Shown here piece by piece: positions 59,194 through 64,000 of a stretch of DNA of 64,000 nucleotides. The position numbers and the translations under genes are program-made. The notes under the pieces were generated by a model, which was not told the origin of the DNA, searched no databases, and saw only the letters and a program-made list of their open reading frames with translations. The stretch comes from DASSKP01 sp035695045 (lineage in GTDB: Bacteria; Actinomycetota; Actinomycetes; JAFAQI01). Position 1 is the first letter of the stretch. Every line of letters starts with the position of its first letter. The DNA lies in the NCBI GenBank assembly GCA_035695045.1, contig DASSEX010000066.1, forward strand, positions 1 through 64,000. Direction: 5' to 3'.

Positions 59194-61218
59194 TCAGACG
59201 AGCCCCGGGCGCTCCCATTGCCGGCCGAGGACATGCGTGGCCAGCCAGGCGTGGACGGTGTCGTACCAGACCTTGGCGCTGCCCGGTTTGAGGATCCAGT
59301 GGTTCTCGTCCGGGAAGTAGAGGAACTTCGACTCGACCCCGCGCTGCTGCAGCGCCCACCACAGGGAGAGTCCCTCACCGATCGGGACTCGATAGTCCTT
59401 GTCGCCGTGGATGACGAGCATCGGCGTGACGATCGCGTCGGCGAAACGGTCCGGCGACCACTTCTCGTAGCGCGAGGGGTCGCGGTCGGGCGCCCCCCAT
59501 TCGCGCACCCAGTAGGCCGGGAGGTCGGTCGCCCCGACGAAAGACTCCAGCGACCACAGGCTCGCGTGCGTCACGATGCACCGGAAACGGTCGGTGTGAC
59601 CCGCGACCCAGTTGGCCATGTAGCCGCCGTAGGAACCGCCCATCGCCGCGGTCCGGTCGGCGTCGATGTCCGGTCGGGCGACCACTGCGTCGGTGATGGC
59701 CATCAGGTCGTCGTACGGCGCGCCGCCCCACTGCCCCCATCCGCGCTGCAACATGTGCCGGCCGTAGCCGGTGGAAAGAGCGGGGTCGGGCAGCACGACG
59801 GCATACCCCTTCGCCGTCATCAGCCACGGGTTCCAGCGCCAGGACCAGCTGTTCGACGATCCGAGCGGACCACCGTGGATCCACAGCAGCAACGGGGCGG
59901 GTGAGTCGGGCGTCGCCGTGTCGGGCAGCGCGAGCCACCCTCGGATGGTCGTGCCGTCAGCGGCTGTCGCCGCCACCTCCTCGAGCCGGCCGGGAACATC
60001 GACGTGACCGGGCGCCCGCAGCAGCCGAGGCTCCTGGTCGACTCCACCGGGGTCGAGGCGGACCGGCACGGGGGGCCGGTCGACCCGGTCGTACAAGGCG
60101 AAGAGGGCGCTGCCGTCACGGGCGATGCTGAGCTCGCTGTAGTGGCCGTCCGAGGTGACACGGACGACGTCGCCGGTGTCGAGGTCGACGCGGAAGACGG
60201 GATGTCGACCCAACTCGTCGGAGGTGAAGAAGACGGCGGCACCGTCGGCGCTGAACAGCGGACGGATCGGCCAGAGATCGGCGTCCGCCGCGAGCGGGCG
60301 GCCCTCTCCGCTCTCGATGTCGACCAGCCACACCGTGTGCTGGGGCGGGCTGTCGTAGTCGCCGTCGACCGCTCGGATGCACACCACGCGCCGGCCGTCC
60401 GGGCTGATCGAGGGCTCGCCGAAGCTGACGCCCTTCTCGCGGGCGATGACGCGCTGATCCCCTGTGGCCAGGTCGATGCGCAGCAGATGTGCTCGCGGCA
60501 GACCGGGCTCGTCGGCCTCTGCCCACCCGGTGACCGCGAAGCTGCCGTCCGGTGCGACGGCGAACAGCTGCTCGTCGAGCGCGCGCCCGGGTTGCGGGGT
60601 CAGGTCGCGCAGCTCGGCGGCGCCGCCGCCCGGGTCGCCGGGGCCGGTGACGTCCGTGGCGACCAGCCGAAGCTGTGCAGGTCCCAGATCGGCGTCCCAG
60701 TACCTCACGGGCGAGCTCTCGTGGAGGATCGCTCCGACGTCCCGGTCCTCCCGCTCCTTGCGCAGCCGCTCGTCGTCCTCCACGGAGGCAGCGCCCGGCA
60801 GCGTCGCTGTCGTGAGGACGACGGCCGCGGCATCGGCCGCGACGGCGACGCGCGCGAAGCCGCCGGGGCGGGCCGCGACCCGGCGCGCTTCGCCGCCGGC
60901 GGCCGGGAGCATCCACAGTCCGACGGTGTCCTTGTCGGTGGGTTCGTCGCCGTCCTGCTGGTCTCCCCGTTTCGACAGGAACAGCAGGCTGCCGTCGCGC
61001 AGGAAGCGCGGCGACGACTCTCCTGCCGCGGAGAACGTCAAACGCCGCGCGGGGGCCTGCCCGGCGGGATCGATCTCCCACAGTGCGGAGACGTACTTCT
61101 TCCCGCTGCGCGAAAGGCCCGCGATCGTCGCCACCAGGCGAGTCCCGTCCGGAGAAAGGCGCAGCTCGTTGACCCGGGGCAGACCGACGAACTCGGCGAC
61201 GTCGTCGAAGACCGACAT
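59194..61218 (-). CDS. S9 family prolyl-oligopeptidase-like peptidase
   Basis: A 674-residue serine peptidase of the S9 (acylaminoacyl-peptidase-like) clan. A seven-bladed beta-propeller covers about 1-410 and an alpha/beta hydrolase domain about 420-670. Ser529 is in GGSYGGYM, the Asp in HGDKDYRVP and the His in DENHWI. No signal peptide, so cytoplasmic; it likely trims short or blocked peptides. ATG 61218 lies 4 nt after the PaaK-like gene stop, suggesting cotranscription. Confidence 0.93.
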   Translation of the reverse strand: MSVFDDVAEFVGLPRVNELRLSPDGTRLVATIAGLSRSGKKYVSALWEIDPAGQAPARRLTFSAAGESSPRFLRDGSLLFLSKRGDQQDGDEPTDKDTVGLWMLPAAGGEARRVAARPGGFARVAVAADAAAVVLTTATLPGAASVEDDERLRKEREDRDVGAILHESSPVRYWDADLGPAQLRLVATDVTGPGDPGGGAAELRDLTPQPGRALDEQLFAVAPDGSFAVTGWAEADEPGLPRAHLLRIDLATGDQRVIAREKGVSFGEPSISPDGRRVVCIRAVDGDYDSPPQHTVWLVDIESGEGRPLAADADLWPIRPLFSADGAAVFFTSDELGRHPVFRVDLDTGDVVRVTSDGHYSELSIARDGSALFALYDRVDRPPVPVRLDPGGVDQEPRLLRAPGHVDVPGRLEEVAATAADGTTIRGWLALPDTATPDSPAPLLLWIHGGPLGSSNSWSWRWNPWLMTAKGYAVVLPDPALSTGYGRHMLQRGWGQWGGAPYDDLMAITDAVVARPDIDADRTAAMGGSYGGYMANWVAGHTDRFRCIVTHASLWSLESFVGATDLPAYWVREWGAPDRDPSRYEKWSPDRFADAIVTPMLVIHGDKDYRVPIGEGLSLWWALQQRGVESKFLYFPDENHWILKPGSAKVWYDTVHAWLATHVLGRQWERPGLV

Positions 61219-61222
61219 CCGG

Positions 61223-62605
61223 TCAGCCGCGCACGAGGATTCGCGGCGTGATGGGCTCCCCGTTCACGTCGGGCGGGAGCCACCCACCCACCACCATCTG
61301 TGACGGCAGCATCCCGGTCAGGCTGCGGACGTCACCCGCTGCGCCGGCGGCGACCTGCCCCGGGTCGGCGGAGGTCGCGACGTGGACGACCACCTGCGCG
61401 CGACCGTCGCGCGACCGTCGCTGCAACACCACACGCCATTCGCCGATGTCCGCGCGACCGGCGAGGGCTCCGGCCAGCGCACGAAGATCGAGCGCTCGTC
61501 CCTGGTCACTGGTGAGAACGAGGGCCGACGGCCGGACGTCCTGAAGTCGTGGAACCGTCCGGCCGCAGCCACCGCACGGGGTGGTGTCGATGCGGGAGCT
61601 GGTGACGTCGCCCGACCGCCAGCGGAGCAGGGCGCTGCCGTGCAGCTGCAGCTGCGTCAGCACGATCTCTCCGGAGTCGGCGGCCGGGTCGCCGGTCTCC
61701 GGATCGACGAGCTGCACGACGTCGAGGTCGGGGTAGGTGTGCAACCCTCCTGCCGCACCGGCTTCGCGGCACTCGGCCCACAGGACGCGCGCGCCCGCGG
61801 GGGCGTGCACCGCAAGCACCGTCACACCAACCGCCTGGTCACCCAGGGCCTGCATCACCGCGTCGCGTTCGTCGTCGGTCGGCATCCGGACCAGCAGCAC
61901 TGTGCGCAACCGAGAGGTGGCGTTGGCGTCCCTCAGCGCGCTGACAATGTCGGCTGCTTCCTCCGACCGCGCGGCGAGGACCGTCGGCGGCGCCACCTTC
62001 GCCACTGCGATGACATCTGCCGGGTCCGGGCCGGGGAACATCGCCGGCGCGCCGGACGCGAGCGCGGCGTACTGCAGCGCGACATGCTGCGTCGTCTGCT
62101 CGACCGGCACCGCCGACAACAGGGCGTCGCCGGCGCCGAGTCCGAGAACCTTCCACAGCCGCGCGCCTGCACGAGCCAACACGTCCAGGTCGCCACGGGT
62201 CGACGCCAGCGGATAGCGGAAGGCGAGACCGGACCACACGTACGACGTCGGTTTGGTGTCGGTCTCGACGATTCGCCGGTAGGCGTCGCGGTGCGTCAGC
62301 CGCAGGCGCAGCGCACGTCGCAACGTCGGTCCTGCGGCGTGCAGCGCGAAGCCACCTTCCCCCGCCTGCAGGACGAGGGCTGCCATCGCGGCGGGGTCAC
62401 CGGTCGGGCTGATGTCGCGCTCACCGACCGCAGGCACCGTGGCGAGCTTCGCGACGGTGTCGATCGAGCCGGGCGCAGTTCCGAGCTCGCCGAACCGACC
62501 CCTCCAGTACGGCGAGAACGGTGCGACCGCGTGCCGCACCTGATCGCGCACGAGCCGGTCCTGAAGAGCGACCAGCCCGCGCGCCGACATCCTGTCCCAA
62601 GCCAC
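61223..62605 (-). CDS. PaaK-like AMP-forming acyl-CoA ligase family protein
   Basis: A 460-residue protein with the look of the phenylacetate-CoA ligase (PaaK) branch of adenylating enzymes: RLVRDQVRHAVAPFSPYWRGRF near the N-terminus and LLRWRSGDVTSSRI...CGGCGRTVPRLQD near 330-355. Key ATP-binding segments of canonical PaaK (the YSSGTTG-like P-loop) are not evident, so activity is uncertain. GTG 62605 has TAATCT 6 nt upstream. It sits between etfA and an S9 peptidase; a role tied to electron transfer or acyl activation is only a guess. Confidence 0.75.
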   Translation of the reverse strand: MAWDRMSARGLVALQDRLVRDQVRHAVAPFSPYWRGRFGELGTAPGSIDTVAKLATVPAVGERDISPTGDPAAMAALVLQAGEGGFALHAAGPTLRRALRLRLTHRDAYRRIVETDTKPTSYVWSGLAFRYPLASTRGDLDVLARAGARLWKVLGLGAGDALLSAVPVEQTTQHVALQYAALASGAPAMFPGPDPADVIAVAKVAPPTVLAARSEEAADIVSALRDANATSRLRTVLLVRMPTDDERDAVMQALGDQAVGVTVLAVHAPAGARVLWAECREAGAAGGLHTYPDLDVVQLVDPETGDPAADSGEIVLTQLQLHGSALLRWRSGDVTSSRIDTTPCGGCGRTVPRLQDVRPSALVLTSDQGRALDLRALAGALAGRADIGEWRVVLQRRSRDGRAQVVVHVATSADPGQVAAGAAGDVRSLTGMLPSQMVVGGWLPPDVNGEPITPRILVRG

Positions 62606-62611
62606 CCGCAG

Positions 62612-62617
62612 AGATTA
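62612..62617 (-). promoter_or_regulatory. Predicted -10 box (TAATCT) of the PaaK-like gene
   Basis: TAATCT ends 6 nt before GTG 62605, in the 20-nt gap after etfA. A leaderless transcript for the PaaK-like and S9 genes is predicted. Confidence 0.5.
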
Positions 62618-62625
62618 GCGAGCGC

Positions 62626-63576
<951 letters not shown>

Positions 63577-63604
63577 AGAAAAGTCTCCTCAGACGTGCTT
63601 CTAC

Positions 63605-64000
63605 TCAGATGAACTTCTGCGACGCGAGGAACTCGGCGAGCTTCGTGCCGCCGTCGCCCTCGTCCTTGACGATCTGACCGGCCTGCTTCGGCGGCCGCGG
63701 AGCGAACTCGGCGACCTCGGTCGCGGAGCCGGCGAGGCCGACCTTGTCGGCCTCGATGCCCGCGTCGGCCAGCGTCAACGTCGTGAGCGGCTTCTTCTTC
63801 GCCGCCATGATGCCCTTGAAGGAGGGGTACCTCGGTTCGTTGATCTTCTCGACGACGCTCACGACGGCGGGCGTCGGCGCCTCGACAACGTCGTAGCCGC
63901 TGTCGGTCAGGCGCTCGATCTTGACCGTGCCGTCGCTCACCTCGACCTTGCGCGCGAACGTCAGCTGTGCGGCGCCCAGCCGCTCGGCCAGCATCGCGGG
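63605..64000 (-). CDS. etfB: Electron transfer flavoprotein beta subunit (5' end outside window)
   Basis: The C-terminal 131 residues of EtfB, running off the right edge. The INEPRYPSFKGIMAAKKKP segment is typical of the family; it binds AMP and pairs with EtfA. The C-terminus here is KLAEFLASQKFI. Confidence 0.93.
   Translation of the reverse strand, partial: PAMLAERLGAAQLTFARKVEVSDGTVKIERLTDSGYDVVEAPTPAVVSVVEKINEPRYPSFKGIMAAKKKPLTTLTLADAGIEADKVGLAGSATEVAEFAPRPPKQAGQIVKDEGDGGTKLAEFLASQKFI

Overview
The window is G+C-rich DNA (about 70% by eye) with tightly packed genes, many GTG starts and 4-base start/stop overlaps. It is chromosomal DNA of an actinobacterium. The minus-strand order gltX, FAH-family gene, leuB, serA, ilvC-ilvN-ilvB, gatB-gatA-gatC, ligA, metE-like, mnmA, cysteine desulfurase, etfA-etfB follows the Mycobacterium tuberculosis Rv2992c-Rv3029c block (recalled, not searched). 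Genes with no counterpart that I recall there (cimA, leuA, secreted enzymes, copper proteins, phosphoesterases) sit between the core genes. I see no insertion sequence, prophage, CRISPR array, tRNA or rRNA.

Layout. 1-2.7 kb: gltX (3' end outside), an FAH-family hydrolase, a PAP2-like membrane protein. 2.7-9.5 kb: a four-Cys mini-protein, a large secreted protein, cimA with an attenuator, then leuB-ilvE-CBS. 9.5-16 kb: a secreted subtilase, a small unknown, an Asp-box secreted protein and a perfect 24-bp inverted repeat. 16-20 kb: leuA with its leader peptide and a likely 28-codon gene behind it, DUF1206, TfoX-like and methyltransferase genes. 20-23 kb: a cupredoxin and a four-domain multicopper oxidase, divergent. 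23-28.7 kb: alpha/beta hydrolase, serA, an ABC1/UbiB kinase, a secreted HExxH protein, an acetyltransferase. 29-35.5 kb: ilvB-ilvN-ilvC with an attenuator, an ECF sigma factor with a membrane partner, ilvD. 35.5-48 kb: amidase, saccharopine-dehydrogenase-like enoreductase, a HATPase/GAF/PP2C regulator, a hydrolase, gatCAB, a GGDEF-EAL protein. 48-64 kb: ligA, metE-like, three phosphoesterases of one family, a MOSC protein, lepB, mnmA, cysteine desulfurase, an S9 peptidase, a PaaK-like ligase, etfA and the 3' part of etfB.

How it fits together. The window encodes most of branched-chain amino acid synthesis: CimA (pyruvate to citramalate, toward Ile), IlvBN, IlvC, IlvD, IlvE, LeuA and LeuB. leuC/leuD and a threonine deaminase are not here. 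Three first-step genes each have a short leader ORF whose codons match the end product: Ile for cimA, Leu for leuA, Val/Leu/Ile for ilvB. For cimA and ilvB the leader is followed by a classic terminator hairpin with a U-tract. The promoters place the transcription start at, or next to, the leader start codon, so the leader peptides are probably leaderless.

The same layout, a TAnnnT hexamer 6-7 nt before the start codon, recurs before ten further genes (twelve if 8-nt spacing is allowed). It looks like a general feature of this genome.
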